A DNA stretch of 64,000 nucleotides. Source: Sphingobium sp. BYY-5 (GTDB lineage: Bacteria > Pseudomonadota > Alphaproteobacteria > Sphingomonadales > Sphingomonadaceae). Made by a program: the position numbers and the translations under genes. Shown piece by piece: positions 7,999 through 16,259 of the stretch; position 1 is the first letter of the stretch, and each line of letters begins with the position of its first letter. The notes beneath the pieces were generated by a model, which ran no database searches, was not told the origin of the DNA, and saw nothing but the letters and a program-made list of their open reading frames with translations. Location: positions 3,255,501-3,319,500 of the forward strand of contig NZ_JALEBH010000001.1 of the NCBI RefSeq assembly GCF_022758885.1, written 5' to 3'.

Positions 7999-8679
7999 TC
8001 AGCCCTTCACGTCGGCTTCGGTGACAGGCGCGATCTTGATTTCGACGCGGCGATTGGCGGCCTTGCCTTCCTCGGTCGCGTTCGACGCGATCGGCTGGCT
8101 CTCGCCAAAGCCGCGGGTGCCGATACGGGCCGACTGGACGCCGTGGCCGATCAGATAATCGGCGACCGATTGGGCGCGGCGTTCCGACAGCGTCTGATTA
8201 TAGGCGTCGGAGCCATCGCTGTCGGTGTGGCCGTACACGTCGATATAGGTTTTGGGATATTGCGCCAGGACCGATGCGACATCGTTCAGCGTCGGCTGGA
8301 ACTGCGGCTGCACGTCCGCCTTGTTGAACGCGAAGGTGATGCCCGACGGCATACGGAGCAGGAGATTGTCGCCGTCGCGAATCACGTCGACGCCGGAGCC
8401 GGCGGTTTCCTCACGCAGTTTACGCTCCTGCGCGTCCATATAGGCGCCGACGCCCGCACCGGCCACTGCGCCGATGCCCGCGCCCAGGATCTTTTCAGTG
8501 CGGTCGTTGCGGCCGCCGACCAGATCGCCCAGCAGATAGCCGCCCAGTGCGCCGCCGATGCCGCCGATCGCAGCCTTGGAAATGCTCCGCTGGCCCGTCT
8601 CCGGGTCGGTGGTGCAGGCGGTCGTGGCGAGCATCGCAGCCAGGCCCGCGGCGCCGATGATGCGGTGAGAAATCCTCAT
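7999..8679 (-). CDS. OmpA family outer-membrane lipoprotein
   Basis: This is a 226-residue lipoprotein. A short signal peptide ends in the lipobox LATTAC with C22 as the lipidated residue. A glycine-zipper segment follows (residues ~35-75, GGIGGALGGYLLGDLVGG and GAGIGAVAGAGVGAYM), then a C-terminal OmpA peptidoglycan-binding domain (residues ~110-220) with DVYGHTDSDGSDAYNQTLSERRAQSV and NRRVEIKI. It is likely to link the outer membrane to peptidoglycan. The same frame stays open to 9867 on this strand, but that is antisense to the CNNM gene; the signal peptide fixes the start at 8679. Confidence 0.9.
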   Translation of the reverse strand: MRISHRIIGAAGLAAMLATTACTTDPETGQRSISKAAIGGIGGALGGYLLGDLVGGRNDRTEKILGAGIGAVAGAGVGAYMDAQERKLREETAGSGVDVIRDGDNLLLRMPSGITFAFNKADVQPQFQPTLNDVASVLAQYPKTYIDVYGHTDSDGSDAYNQTLSERRAQSVADYLIGHGVQSARIGTRGFGESQPIASNATEEGKAANRRVEIKIAPVTEADVKG

Positions 8680-8829
8680 GATCCTGTTCCCTTGTCGTAT
8701 CGCCCGGTGGAGCGGATGCCCCCAACAATAACTGAGCTGCGCGTCTTGTTCCACAAGCGAACTGAACTGGCGATGATGCCGATGTTGTGAAATTGAAAGA
8801 TTAGCGTTTATAGGAGGAAGCTGACCGCC

Positions 8830-10146
8830 ATGGCCACGATCCCCCCTCCCAATCCGACGCCCTTCCCCTGGGTAGACCTTGTCATCATCCTGGCGCTTGT
8901 CGCCGTGAATGGTGTCTTCGCCATGTCGGAGCTGGCCATCGTGTCCGCCCGCAAGCCACGGCTGCAGGCGATGGAGAAGGCCGGGCGCAGCGGCGCACGG
9001 ACGGCGCTGGCGCTGGCGGCGGACCCCGGCAAGTTCCTGTCCACCGTCCAAATCGGCATCACCCTGATCGGTATCCTGTCGGGCGCCTATTCGGGCGCCA
9101 GCCTGGGCGGGCCGGTGGGCGATCGCCTGGAAGGGTTGGGGCTTTCCCCCAACACCGCCGAGAATCTGGGCTTCGTGCTGGTCATCGGCCTCACCACCTA
9201 TGCGTCCCTTATCGTCGGCGAACTGGTGCCCAAGCAATTCGCGCTGCGCCAGCCCGAACCGATCGCCGTGCTGGTGGCGCCGCCGATGCTGTGGCTGGCG
9301 AAGCTGACCGGTCCGGTCGGCTGGGTGCTGGATGCGTCGAGCAGCCTGATCTTCAAGCTGCTGGGGATGACCCGCGAATCGGAAAACCATGTCACCGCCG
9401 AGGAACTGCACCTGATCGTCGCGGAGGCGAGCAAGTCGGGCGTCATCGAGGAAAGCGAGCGGGCGATCATCTCCGGCGTCGTGCGCCTGGCCGACCGGCC
9501 GGTGCGCGAGGTGATGACCCAGCGCATGGATGTCGACTGGATCGACATCGCCGCCGACGAGGCGACGATTCGCGCCGAACTGCTCGACACGCCGCACACC
9601 CGCCTGCCGGTGGGGCGCGGGTCGGTGGAGGATATTATCGGCATCGTCCAGGCGCGCGACATCATGGCCGCCCTGTTCCGGGGCGAGCCGCTCAACCTGG
9701 AAACGCTCATGCGCAAGGCGGAAGTGGTGCCGGATCAGGTCGACGCGATGGACGCGCTGGAAGTGCTGCGCCGGTCCGACGTGCCGATGGTGATGGTCCA
9801 TGACGAATATGGGCATTTCGAGGGAATCGTGACCCCCGCCGACCTGCTGTCCGCCATTGCCGGCCATTTCGCGTCCGACCGCGACGCCTATGACGAACCC
9901 GATCTGGTGGAGCGCGAGGATGGCAGCCTGCTGGTGTCGGGCCAGATGCCGATCGACCAGCTAGCCGAGCGGATCGGCATCAACCTGTCGGAAGATCGCG
10001 ACTATGCGACGGTCGCGGGCCATGCGCTGTGGCTGCTCAAGCGCCTGCCCGAAGTGGGCGATTTCGCCGAGGATCAGGGCTGGCGATTCGAGATTGTCGA
10101 CATGGACGGGCGCAAGATCGACAAGCTGCTGGTGGCGGCGCGATAG
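8830..10146 (+). CDS. CNNM/CorC-type transporter (hemolysin-family, DUF21-CBS)
   Basis: This 438-residue inner-membrane protein has the UPF0053 (TlyC/CorB) order: a DUF21 transmembrane domain (residues ~10-190, with MSELAIVSARKPRLQ and GELVPKQFALRQPE), paired CBS domains (~205-335, with VREVMTQRMDVDWID and HDEYGHFEGIVTPADLL) and a C-terminal CorC_HlyC domain (~350-430). Family members act in Mg2+ export or ion homeostasis; the label hemolysin is historical. The ATG at 8830 follows AGGAGG at 8812. It is divergent from the OmpA-like gene. Confidence 0.9.
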   Translation: MATIPPPNPTPFPWVDLVIILALVAVNGVFAMSELAIVSARKPRLQAMEKAGRSGARTALALAADPGKFLSTVQIGITLIGILSGAYSGASLGGPVGDRLEGLGLSPNTAENLGFVLVIGLTTYASLIVGELVPKQFALRQPEPIAVLVAPPMLWLAKLTGPVGWVLDASSSLIFKLLGMTRESENHVTAEELHLIVAEASKSGVIEESERAIISGVVRLADRPVREVMTQRMDVDWIDIAADEATIRAELLDTPHTRLPVGRGSVEDIIGIVQARDIMAALFRGEPLNLETLMRKAEVVPDQVDAMDALEVLRRSDVPMVMVHDEYGHFEGIVTPADLLSAIAGHFASDRDAYDEPDLVEREDGSLLVSGQMPIDQLAERIGINLSEDRDYATVAGHALWLLKRLPEVGDFAEDQGWRFEIVDMDGRKIDKLLVAAR

Positions 10147-10234
10147 GGCGGGGCTGGAGGCGCTGGGGGACTGGAAGCGTTAGTTAGCTGCCGTTGGCCA
10201 TGTTAGACTCGTTCGTCTGAAGGGGGGCGTTATT

Positions 10235-10474
10235 TTGCTGATCTACGGTATCGTTATGACGCTAAGCTGCCTCTCGCTGGCCCTGTGGCCACACAAGCGA
10301 GCGCAGACCGTTGAAACCCGGATTGCGCAGGGTGACAACGAGTTCTTTGAGGAACAGCGCAGCTACCAAGCCTACCCTTGGTTGCGTGATCCGAAGCGCC
10401 TTCGCATCGCCGGAGTTGTCGGAACAGTTTGCGGGCTAATCTTTTGCGCGCTTGAACTCTACCGTCCTAGCTAG
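10235..10474 (+). CDS. Small two-helix membrane protein, unknown function
   Basis: This 79-residue protein has a hydrophobic helix at each end (residues ~2-17 and ~58-73) and a charged centre rich in Glu and Gln. The start is TTG at 10235, supported by a strong AGGGGGG ribosome site at 10221-10227; the next in-frame ATG at 10256 would cut off the first helix. No family could be recognised. Its codon use is less GC-biased than its neighbours (for example CGTAAG, TACCAA), so it may be newer or weakly selected. Confidence 0.6.
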   Translation: MLIYGIVMTLSCLSLALWPHKRAQTVETRIAQGDNEFFEEQRSYQAYPWLRDPKRLRIAGVVGTVCGLIFCALELYRPS

Positions 10475-10574
10475 GTCCGCAATGGGCGATTATGCCGAAT
10501 GATTTTTACCGCGTAAGGTCAGCTATCGCCGGTCATCTCCCCAAAAGCTGACTGACTAAAATCCACCCTTATCC

Positions 10575-10611
10575 GTCATGCCAGCGTAGGCTGGCATCTC
10601 AGGCAATGACG
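10575..10611. repeat. Small nested inverted repeat in a gene-free stretch
   Basis: ATGCCAGC (10578-10585), GTAG, GCTGGCAT (10590-10597) form a hairpin, with GTCAT/ATGAC ends outside it. It resembles a degenerate copy of the repeat at 7875-7956. The surrounding stretch 10475-10787 (313 bp) holds no convincing gene, only this and the hairpin at 10749-10781. Confidence 0.6.
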
Positions 10612-10748
10612 CGCCAAGTCGCTTGAGACCTCGGCGCTGACCTTTGGTCGCCCTTCGGGTTGCTGGGGTGACGATCGAGAATATGGAAAACACTCCACCC
10701 TTTCCTGTCGTCTCGCGCGGGCCTTGGCCCGCCTCTAGGAATAGCGGG

Positions 10749-10781
10749 CCTGTTGCGATGAGCCATTCTCATCGCAACAGG
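10749..10781 (-). terminator. Perfect 14-bp hairpin after cytochrome c
   Basis: CCTGTTGCGATGAG (10749-10762), loop CCATT, CTCATCGCAACAGG (10768-10781) form a perfect stem just downstream of the leftward cytochrome c stop at 10788. It is a strong terminator candidate although it lacks a clear T-run. Confidence 0.75.
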
Positions 10782-10787
10782 CGGTCA

Positions 10788-11411
10788 TCATTCGCTGGTG
10801 TTGGTGGCGTTTGCGGCCGGGGCTTCGGCGGCGTTGGCCGCATTGCCGGGCGCGGCGGCATTGGCGCCTTCCGCAGCCGGGGCCGCATCGGCGGCGGGCA
10901 GGGGCAGGTTCGACCCTTGCGTGTTGAGCCATGCGATCAGGTTGGCGCGGTCGGCCGGATTGCCCAGGCCGGCAAAGGTCATCTTGGTGCCCGGCGCAAA
11001 TTCACGCGGGCTTTTCAGCCAGTGATCCAGCGCGTCGAAGCTCCAGTTGCCGCCCTTGCTCTTGAGCGCTTCGGAGAAAGCGAAGCCGCCCTTGCCCTGG
11101 CCGATGCCTTCGCCGACCGTGGCGTAGAGATTGGGACCGATGCCGTTGGCTCCGCCCTGGTTGACGGTGTGGCAGGCCGCGCATTTGGCGAAAACCTTCT
11201 CGCCCGCCGCGACGTCCGCGCTGGCCAGCAGGGTGTTGAGGCTGGGGCCGCTGGCGGCGCCTTCGCCCTCCGTCTCGACGCCCTCGATGGCATAGCCCAT
11301 CTTCTCTGGCCGTTCGGACGAATAATATTTCGAACTGATGATCGCACCACCCAGGGCGATGATCCCCGCAAACAAAGCCCAGCCCGCAACGGTATTGAAA
11401 CGATCGCCCAT
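10788..11411 (-). CDS. Membrane-anchored class I cytochrome c
   Basis: This 207-residue protein has an uncleaved N-terminal membrane anchor (residues ~6-26). Its periplasmic cytochrome c domain has the heme-binding C77-A-A-C80-H81 and the distal ligand M144 in GTKMTFAGL. The C-terminal ~45 residues are an Ala/Asn/Pro-rich low-complexity tail. It is a likely electron carrier between the bc1 complex and a terminal oxidase, like CycM of other alphaproteobacteria, but the partner is not visible here. It is divergent from pheA. Confidence 0.9.
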   Translation of the reverse strand: MGDRFNTVAGWALFAGIIALGGAIISSKYYSSERPEKMGYAIEGVETEGEGAASGPSLNTLLASADVAAGEKVFAKCAACHTVNQGGANGIGPNLYATVGEGIGQGKGGFAFSEALKSKGGNWSFDALDHWLKSPREFAPGTKMTFAGLGNPADRANLIAWLNTQGSNLPLPAADAAPAAEGANAAAPGNAANAAEAPAANATNTSE

Positions 11412-11584
11412 CTCGCTCGACTTCCCTAAGATTTTTGTTCTGGAGACTGTCGGATGCGCCCCCTCTTGTGCGTTGCCATAATGGGGGACACGCGGTGAAG
11501 CAAGCCGGGTTCAACCCTATTGCGCTGTCGTGGCGGAGCAATGCTTGCGCGAAGGCGGCGGAAACCTTAAGCGCGCTTGCGTTC

Positions 11585-12475
11585 ATGGAAAATTATCCCG
11601 CCCCCGCCCGTGCAATTGTCGCGGATCTCGCCGCCAAGGCCGCCGCCGATCCCGTCCGCGCCGTCGCTTATCAGGGTGCGCCTGGCGCTAATTCGCATCT
11701 GGCGGCGCTCGGCTATGCGCCCGATTGCGTGCCTCTGCCCTGCTTCGCGTTCGAGGATGCGATCGACGCCGTGCGCAGTGGCCAAGCCGCCCGGGCGATC
11801 ATTCCGATCGAGAACAGCCTGCACGGGCGGGTGGCGGACATGCATTTCCTGCTGCCCGAATCGGGCCTGTCGATCGTCGACGAATATTTCCTGCGCATCC
11901 GCCATTGCCTGATGGCGCCGGATACGACCCCGGTGAAGAGCGCGATCAGCCATCCGCAGGCGCTGGGCCAGTGCCGCCATTATCTGCGCGAACGCGGCAT
12001 CCAGCCGGTCGCCTATGCCGACACGGCGGGCGCGGCGGCGCTGGTGGCGGAAACGAAGACGCCGGGCGAAGGGGCGATCGCGCCCTATCTGGCGGCTGAG
12101 CTGTACGGCCTGCGCCTGATCGCCGAGAATATCGAGGATAGCGACGACAATATGACGCGCTTCCTGGTGCTGGCGCGCGAATCGAAGATGCCGGTCGCCA
12201 ATGTCGGCCCGGTCATGACGACCTTCCTGTTCGAGGTGAAGAATATCCCCGCCGCGCTGTACAAGGCGATGGGCGGTTTCGCCACCAACGGGGTCAATAT
12301 GACCAAGCTGGAAAGCTATCAGCGCGGGGCGAGCTTCGCCGCGACGGAATTTTATTGCGATATCGAAGGGATGCCCGGCGACCCGGCGGTCGACCGCGCG
12401 CTGGCCGAGCTGGAATTCCACACCAAATGGGTGCGGATGCTGGGCAGTTATCGCCAGGGACGGCCTCGGACCTAG
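11585..12475 (+). CDS. pheA: Prephenate dehydratase
   Basis: This enzyme converts prephenate to phenylpyruvate in phenylalanine synthesis. The 296-residue protein has the catalytic domain (residues ~25-205) with AYQGAPGANSHLAA, PIENSLHGRV, the substrate region SHPQALGQC and the hallmark NMTRFLVLARE. A C-terminal ACT domain (~215-285) carries GVNMTKLESYQ, which replaces the usual ESRP phenylalanine-binding motif. The start at 11585 fits the length of monofunctional PheA; no chorismate mutase domain is present. It is divergent from the cytochrome c gene. Confidence 0.94.
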   Translation: MENYPAPARAIVADLAAKAAADPVRAVAYQGAPGANSHLAALGYAPDCVPLPCFAFEDAIDAVRSGQAARAIIPIENSLHGRVADMHFLLPESGLSIVDEYFLRIRHCLMAPDTTPVKSAISHPQALGQCRHYLRERGIQPVAYADTAGAAALVAETKTPGEGAIAPYLAAELYGLRLIAENIEDSDDNMTRFLVLARESKMPVANVGPVMTTFLFEVKNIPAALYKAMGGFATNGVNMTKLESYQRGASFAATEFYCDIEGMPGDPAVDRALAELEFHTKWVRMLGSYRQGRPRT

Positions 12476-12536
12476 GATCGGCCGAGCTTCCGCCCATACG
12501 GGCCTGCAAAGCGCGCTTTTCTGCGTTCCGGTGCTC

Positions 12537-12617
12537 ACGTACTTTTAGTACGCTGCGCTCCGTTACTCGAAAATCACGCTTTTCGGCTCCGTCTGGACGA
12601 AATCTCGACCAATCCTG
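12537..12617. other. Structured intergenic sequence before hydroxylase gene
   Basis: The gap between pheA and the hydroxylase gene contains GTACT-TTT-AGTAC (12540-12552 region) and CGAAAA-N6-TTTTCG palindromes in an evenly spaced block. The sequence style resembles a dispersed repeat of sphingomonads, but no second copy is in this window, so the assignment is a guess. Confidence 0.3.
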
Positions 12618-12652
12618 TTCGTGACGGCGGCAGAAGTCTGTATAGCCGCCCC

Positions 12653-13381
12653 ATGGTCGCAGCCATCCTTCTGTCCGCCCTGGCGATGAGCGTCATTGTC
12701 GGCGTGCGCTATCTGCTGGCGAGCGGCGGGTTTGCGCTGGCGACGCGGATTCGCCAGCCGGGCCTCTATCGCGGTCTGGAGAGGCAGATGGGGCGGGAGA
12801 TCGGCTGGTCGCTGCTGTCCGCGCTGATCTATGGCGTGCCGGCGGGCGTGGTCGCCTGGGGCTGGCAGGCGCGGGGCTGGACCCGCATATACAGCAACCC
12901 GGACAGCTACCCGCTCTGGTATCTGCCCGTTTCGATACTGCTCTATCTCGCCGCGCACGACACATGGTTCTATTGGACCCATCGCTGGATGCACCGGCCC
13001 AAACTGTTCCGGATTGCCCATGCGGTCCATCATGCCAGCCGCCCGCCCACGGCATGGGCGGCGATGAGCTTCCATCCGTGGGAGGCGATCACTGGCGCGG
13101 TGGTGATCCCGGCGCTGGTCTTCCTGATCCCGATCCATGTCGGCGCACTGGGACTGGTGCTGACGATCATGACCGTCATGGGGGTGAGCAATCATATGGG
13201 GTGGGAGATGTTCCCGCGCTGGATGGTGCGGGGGCCGCTGGGCGCATGGCTGATAACCGCCAGCCACCATCAGCGGCATCATGATATATATCGTTGTAAT
13301 TACGGACTTTATTTCAGATTTTGGGACAGGTTGTGCGGCACCGACAAGGGGCTGGGCGACTTTGCGAAAGGGCAGGCGTGA
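12653..13381 (+). CDS. Sterol desaturase/fatty acid hydroxylase family membrane protein
   Basis: This 242-residue membrane enzyme has four hydrophobic regions and the three histidine boxes that bind a di-iron centre: HDTWFYWTHRWMH (residues ~102-114), HAVHHAS (~122-128) and HHQRHH (~205-210). It also has NHMGWEMFP in the second lobe. Such enzymes hydroxylate lipids or carotenoids, but the substrate cannot be told. The ATG at 12653 is short of leader sequence. It overlaps the following DUF2141 gene by four bases, suggesting joint expression. Confidence 0.85.
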   Translation: MVAAILLSALAMSVIVGVRYLLASGGFALATRIRQPGLYRGLERQMGREIGWSLLSALIYGVPAGVVAWGWQARGWTRIYSNPDSYPLWYLPVSILLYLAAHDTWFYWTHRWMHRPKLFRIAHAVHHASRPPTAWAAMSFHPWEAITGAVVIPALVFLIPIHVGALGLVLTIMTVMGVSNHMGWEMFPRWMVRGPLGAWLITASHHQRHHDIYRCNYGLYFRFWDRLCGTDKGLGDFAKGQA

Positions 13382-13812
13382 CGCGATATATCATGGTGCT
13401 GGCGGCGATGACGGGTCTGGTGGGCGCGGCCCCGGTCGGCCAGCCCCAGCCGCTCAGCATGGGGCTGGAGGGGTTGCGGTCGACCAAGGGGCAGATACTG
13501 GTCTGCGTCACCCGATCGCCCGACCATTTCCCCGATTGCAGCAAGGACCCGGACAAACGGCATTTCACCGTTCCGGCATCGGGCGGACCGTTGCCGTTGG
13601 GCCAGTTGGCGCCGGGCAATTATGCCATCGCCATCATCCATGACGAAAATAGTAATGGCAAGCTGGACACCTTCGCCGGTATCCCGCGTGAAGGCGTGGG
13701 CTTTTCGCGCAATCCCGCGATCCGCTTCGGCGCGCCCAGCTTCAAATCGGCCAGCTTCACCGTGGCGGGCGCGGCGGTCGAACAGGATATCAAGCTCAAA
13801 TATTTCCTTTGA
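13378..13812 (+). CDS. DUF2141 secreted protein
   Basis: The GTG at 13378 overlaps the stop of the hydroxylase gene (GTGA), giving a 144-residue protein with a signal peptide (residues ~1-18, ending around GAAPVG). The rest matches DUF2141: LRSTKGQILVCVTR, then GNYAIAIIHDENSNGKLDT and a final beta-strand block ending AGAAVEQDIKLKYF. DUF2141 proteins are small secreted or periplasmic beta-sandwich proteins of unknown role. A strong terminator follows at 13817. Confidence 0.82.
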   Translation: MTRYIMVLAAMTGLVGAAPVGQPQPLSMGLEGLRSTKGQILVCVTRSPDHFPDCSKDPDKRHFTVPASGGPLPLGQLAPGNYAIAIIHDENSNGKLDTFAGIPREGVGFSRNPAIRFGAPSFKSASFTVAGAAVEQDIKLKYFL

Positions 13813-13816
13813 GAGT

Positions 13817-13862
13817 GGGTTTGTTTGAGAATGCGCGGAAGAGCGCATTTTCAAACAAACCC
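13817..13862 (+). terminator. 20-bp terminator hairpin
   Basis: GGGTTTGTTTGAGAATGCGC (13817-13836) pairs with 13843-13862 through 20 bp with one G-T wobble and a 6-nt loop. It closes the hydroxylase-DUF2141 unit. Confidence 0.85.
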
Positions 13863-13976
13863 TACCGCGTCGGTGCGCGGCGCGTGCTCATCTTGCCTTG
13901 TCCCAGAGGGGTGACGCCCCACATAAGGCGCTGTATGACGGCGGCAAGTTGGACCGCATAGGCAGGAGATAGAAGC

Positions 13977-14888
13977 GTGGCGACCCTGGGATTGAGCGAC
14001 ACCGAAAAGACGGCGTTGGAAGCGTTTCGCCAAGATGTGGTAGAGCCTTCGCGCACGCAATTGGTGATCGTCGACTTCTGGGCGGAATGGTGCGGTCCCT
14101 GCAAGCAGCTCGCCCCGGTGATCGAGAAGGTGTGCGAGGAATATGCGGCCAAGGGCGTGAAGCTGGTCAAGGTCAATGTCGACGAAAATGGCTTCATCGC
14201 CAGCCAGTTTCGCGTTCAGTCGATTCCCACCGTCTATGCGGTGTTCCAGGGCCAGCCGGTCGCGGACCTGAGCCAGGCGCGCACCGAGGGGCAACTCAAG
14301 CAATATCTCGACCAGCTATTGGCGCAACTGCCGATCGAATCGGACGAAAAGGCGCTGGCGCAGGAAGTCGCGCCGCTGATCGCCATGGGCGAGGAAGTGC
14401 TGGCGGGTGGCGAGCCTGAGCGCGCTTTGTCGGTGTTCACCCAGATCGCCCAAATGGCGCCGGATAATGCCGAAGCCGCTTCGGGCCAGGTGCGCGCGCT
14501 GGTGGCGCTTGGCGAACTAGACGAGGCGGAGGCGGTTCTGGCCGCGCTGCCCGATGAGGTGGCGAAGCATGGCGCGATCGACCAGGCGCGCGCTGCCGTC
14601 GCGCTGGCGCGGGACGTGAAGCCTGTCGCCGACCTTTCGGGGGTTGCGGCGAAGGTGGCGGCTGATCCCGACGATCATGCGGCGCGTTTCGAACTGGCGG
14701 GCGGCCTGATGGGCAATGGCGACCGTGACGGCGCTGCCGATGCACTGTTGGAAATCGTGCGGCGCGACCGGGCGTGGAACGACGGGGCGGCGAAGGCGCA
14801 ACTGCTCAGGATTTTCGAGGCGGTCGGGCTGGAAGACCCCTGGGTCGCCGGGCAGCGGCGCAAGCTGTCGCAGATCCTCTTTTCCTGA
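13977..14888 (+). CDS. Thioredoxin-TPR co-chaperone (YbbN/CnoX-like)
   Basis: This 303-residue protein has a thioredoxin domain with the full active site C39-G-P-C42 (VDFWAEWCGPCKQL) and a C-terminal helical region (residues ~130-300) of tetratricopeptide-like repeats, the YbbN/CnoX layout. In E. coli CnoX is a redox-linked holdase chaperone; here the intact CGPC suggests thiol-disulfide activity as well. The start is GTG at 13977 with AGGAGA just upstream. It is followed after 5 bp by the Lon-N domain gene and the Trm112 gene, a cluster common in related genomes. Confidence 0.88.
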   Translation: MATLGLSDTEKTALEAFRQDVVEPSRTQLVIVDFWAEWCGPCKQLAPVIEKVCEEYAAKGVKLVKVNVDENGFIASQFRVQSIPTVYAVFQGQPVADLSQARTEGQLKQYLDQLLAQLPIESDEKALAQEVAPLIAMGEEVLAGGEPERALSVFTQIAQMAPDNAEAASGQVRALVALGELDEAEAVLAALPDEVAKHGAIDQARAAVALARDVKPVADLSGVAAKVAADPDDHAARFELAGGLMGNGDRDGAADALLEIVRRDRAWNDGAAKAQLLRIFEAVGLEDPWVAGQRRKLSQILFS

Positions 14889-14893
14889 CGCCC

Positions 14894-15508
14894 ATGCCGC
14901 TGACGCGCGTCTCGATCTTTCCTTTGGCCGGTGCGCTGCTGCTGCCGGGCATGGAATTGCCGCTGCATATTTTCGAGCCGCGCTACCGGGCGCTGATCCA
15001 TGACGTGATGGCGCGCGACCGGCGTATCGGTATGATCCAGCCGCGCGGGGAGGGGCTGGCCCCTCCTCTGTTCGACATGGGCTGCCTGGGCCATGTCAGC
15101 CATATCGAGGCGCTGGACGATGGGCGGTTCAACATCATCCTGACCGGCCTTGCCCGCTTCCGCGTGGTGCGCGAACTGGCGGTGGCGACGCAGTTCCGTC
15201 AGATCGAGGCCGATGTGGAGCAGGCGCCACAGGAGGACGAGGTGCTGTCCGCCGTCGAGCGCGCCGCGCTGGAGATGGAATCGCGGCGCTTCGCCGAGAT
15301 ATTGGGCTATGTGGTGGACTGGACCGCGGTGTCGGGGCTGGACGACACGGCCCTGGTCAACGGCATCGCCCAGATCGCGCCCTTCGACCCGGCGGCCAAG
15401 CAGACCCTGCTGGAGGCCGACACCCTGTCCGAGCGATCGGAACGGATCATCCAGTTGATGCAGATCGTCGGCCGGATCGAGCGCGGCGGCGGAGCGACCA
15501 TGCAATGA
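14894..15508 (+). CDS. LON peptidase substrate-binding domain protein
   Basis: This 204-residue protein consists of one Lon N-terminal (substrate-binding) domain without ATPase or protease parts. Seen features are [30 protein letters not shown] at the start, GMIQPRG, the central beta-strand repeats and a C-terminal helical bundle ending [16 protein letters not shown]. Family members are thought to bind unfolded or specific protein substrates. The stop overlaps the Trm112 start (ATGA). Confidence 0.9.
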   Translation: MPLTRVSIFPLAGALLLPGMELPLHIFEPRYRALIHDVMARDRRIGMIQPRGEGLAPPLFDMGCLGHVSHIEALDDGRFNIILTGLARFRVVRELAVATQFRQIEADVEQAPQEDEVLSAVERAALEMESRRFAEILGYVVDWTAVSGLDDTALVNGIAQIAPFDPAAKQTLLEADTLSERSERIIQLMQIVGRIERGGGATMQ

Positions 15509-15696
15509 ATGGGACAATGAACGAGGTTGCGCCGATCGATCCGTGGCTGCTGGAAAAGCTGGTCTGTCCGGTGACGCGCACGCCGCTGCGCTGGGACGCG
15601 GCGCGCGGGGCGCTGGTGTCGGATGCGGCGGGCCTGGCCTTCCCGGTGCGCGATGGCGTGCCGGTGCTGGTGGTGCGGGAGGCGTGGGCGTTTTGA
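15505..15696 (+). CDS. Trm112 family protein
   Basis: This 63-residue protein has the Trm112 core: [17 protein letters not shown], then [15 protein letters not shown]. Trm112 partners with methyltransferases that modify tRNA, rRNA and translation factors. Bacterial copies often keep two zinc cysteines; here only the CPVT half is visible, so zinc binding may be lost. The start overlaps the upstream stop by four bases. No methyltransferase gene is next to it. Confidence 0.85.
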   Translation: MNGTMNEVAPIDPWLLEKLVCPVTRTPLRWDAARGALVSDAAGLAFPVRDGVPVLVVREAWAF

Positions 15697-15716
15697 TCGC
15701 TATCCGCAAGCCTGCT

Positions 15717-15740
15717 GTTCCCCGGCCTGCGCCGGGGAAC
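15717..15740. terminator. Perfect hairpin between convergent genes
   Basis: GTTCCCCGGC (15717-15726), loop CTGC, GCCGGGGAAC (15731-15740) form a perfect 10-bp stem between the Trm112 gene and the leftward RidA gene, so it can stop both. Confidence 0.7.
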
Positions 15741-15753
15741 ATCTAGATTCTCA

Positions 15754-16194
15754 TCACCCGAACGCCGCGATGCATTCCACTTCCAGCGGTGCGCCCATGG
15801 CCAGTCCGTCTGCGCCGAAAGCGCTGCGGGCGGGGAGGCGTTTTCCTTCGAAATAGGGCAAATAGGCGGCGTTGAAGCGCGGCCAGTCGGCCATGTCGTC
15901 CAGCATCACCGTGCATTTGACGACATGGCCAAAGTCCAGGCCATTATCCTTCAGGATTTTGCCGATCGACTCCATGGCGTTCCGGACGGCCGCGTCGAAC
16001 CCTTCCTTGTGGCGGTCCATCCCCTCGGGCACCTGGCCGATCTGGCCCGACAGGAAGAGGATATCGCCCGCGCGCACGGCTGGGGAGAAGGGGAGCTTGG
16101 CCGGAAGAGGCTGCGGCGCGGGGGCGGGCTGGGCCAGCGCGGGCGGGGCTATCGCCACGGCGAGAAGGGCGGCCGCGGTCAATATCTTCATCAT
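15754..16194 (-). CDS. Exported RidA-family protein
   Basis: This 146-residue protein has an N-terminal signal peptide (residues ~1-20, ending ALAQ) and a RidA/YjgF domain with PAVRAGDILFLSGQIGQ and a conserved Arg in PARSAFG followed by a final beta strand EVECIAAFG. RidA enzymes clear reactive imines such as 2-aminoacrylate; periplasmic versions are less studied and the substrate is unknown. Two starts (16191 and 16194) are possible, and GGGAG sits closer to ideal spacing for 16191. The gene follows the TonB receptor on the same strand, across a terminator. Confidence 0.8.
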   Translation of the reverse strand: MMKILTAAALLAVAIAPPALAQPAPAPQPLPAKLPFSPAVRAGDILFLSGQIGQVPEGMDRHKEGFDAAVRNAMESIGKILKDNGLDFGHVVKCTVMLDDMADWPRFNAAYLPYFEGKRLPARSAFGADGLAMGAPLEVECIAAFG

Positions 16195-16209
16195 CGTCTC
16201 CCAAGAAAA

Positions 16210-16235
16210 GGGCCGCACCTTTTCAAGTGCGGCCC
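16210..16235 (-). terminator. Terminator after TonB receptor gene
   Basis: On the minus strand GGGCCGCAC (16235-16227), an 8-nt loop and GTGCGGCCC (16218-16210) form a perfect 9-bp stem followed by TTTTCTT, the pattern of an intrinsic terminator for the receptor gene. It separates the receptor from the RidA gene. Confidence 0.8.
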
Positions 16236-16259
16236 GAAAATTCCACATTCTATCGATGC

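Noticed and set aside
8680..9867. Long open frame antisense to the CNNM transporter, in phase with the OmpA-like lipoprotein gene
   Set aside because: A clear lipoprotein signal peptide starts at 8679, and the extension is antisense to a well-supported gene; it reflects GC-rich codon bias.
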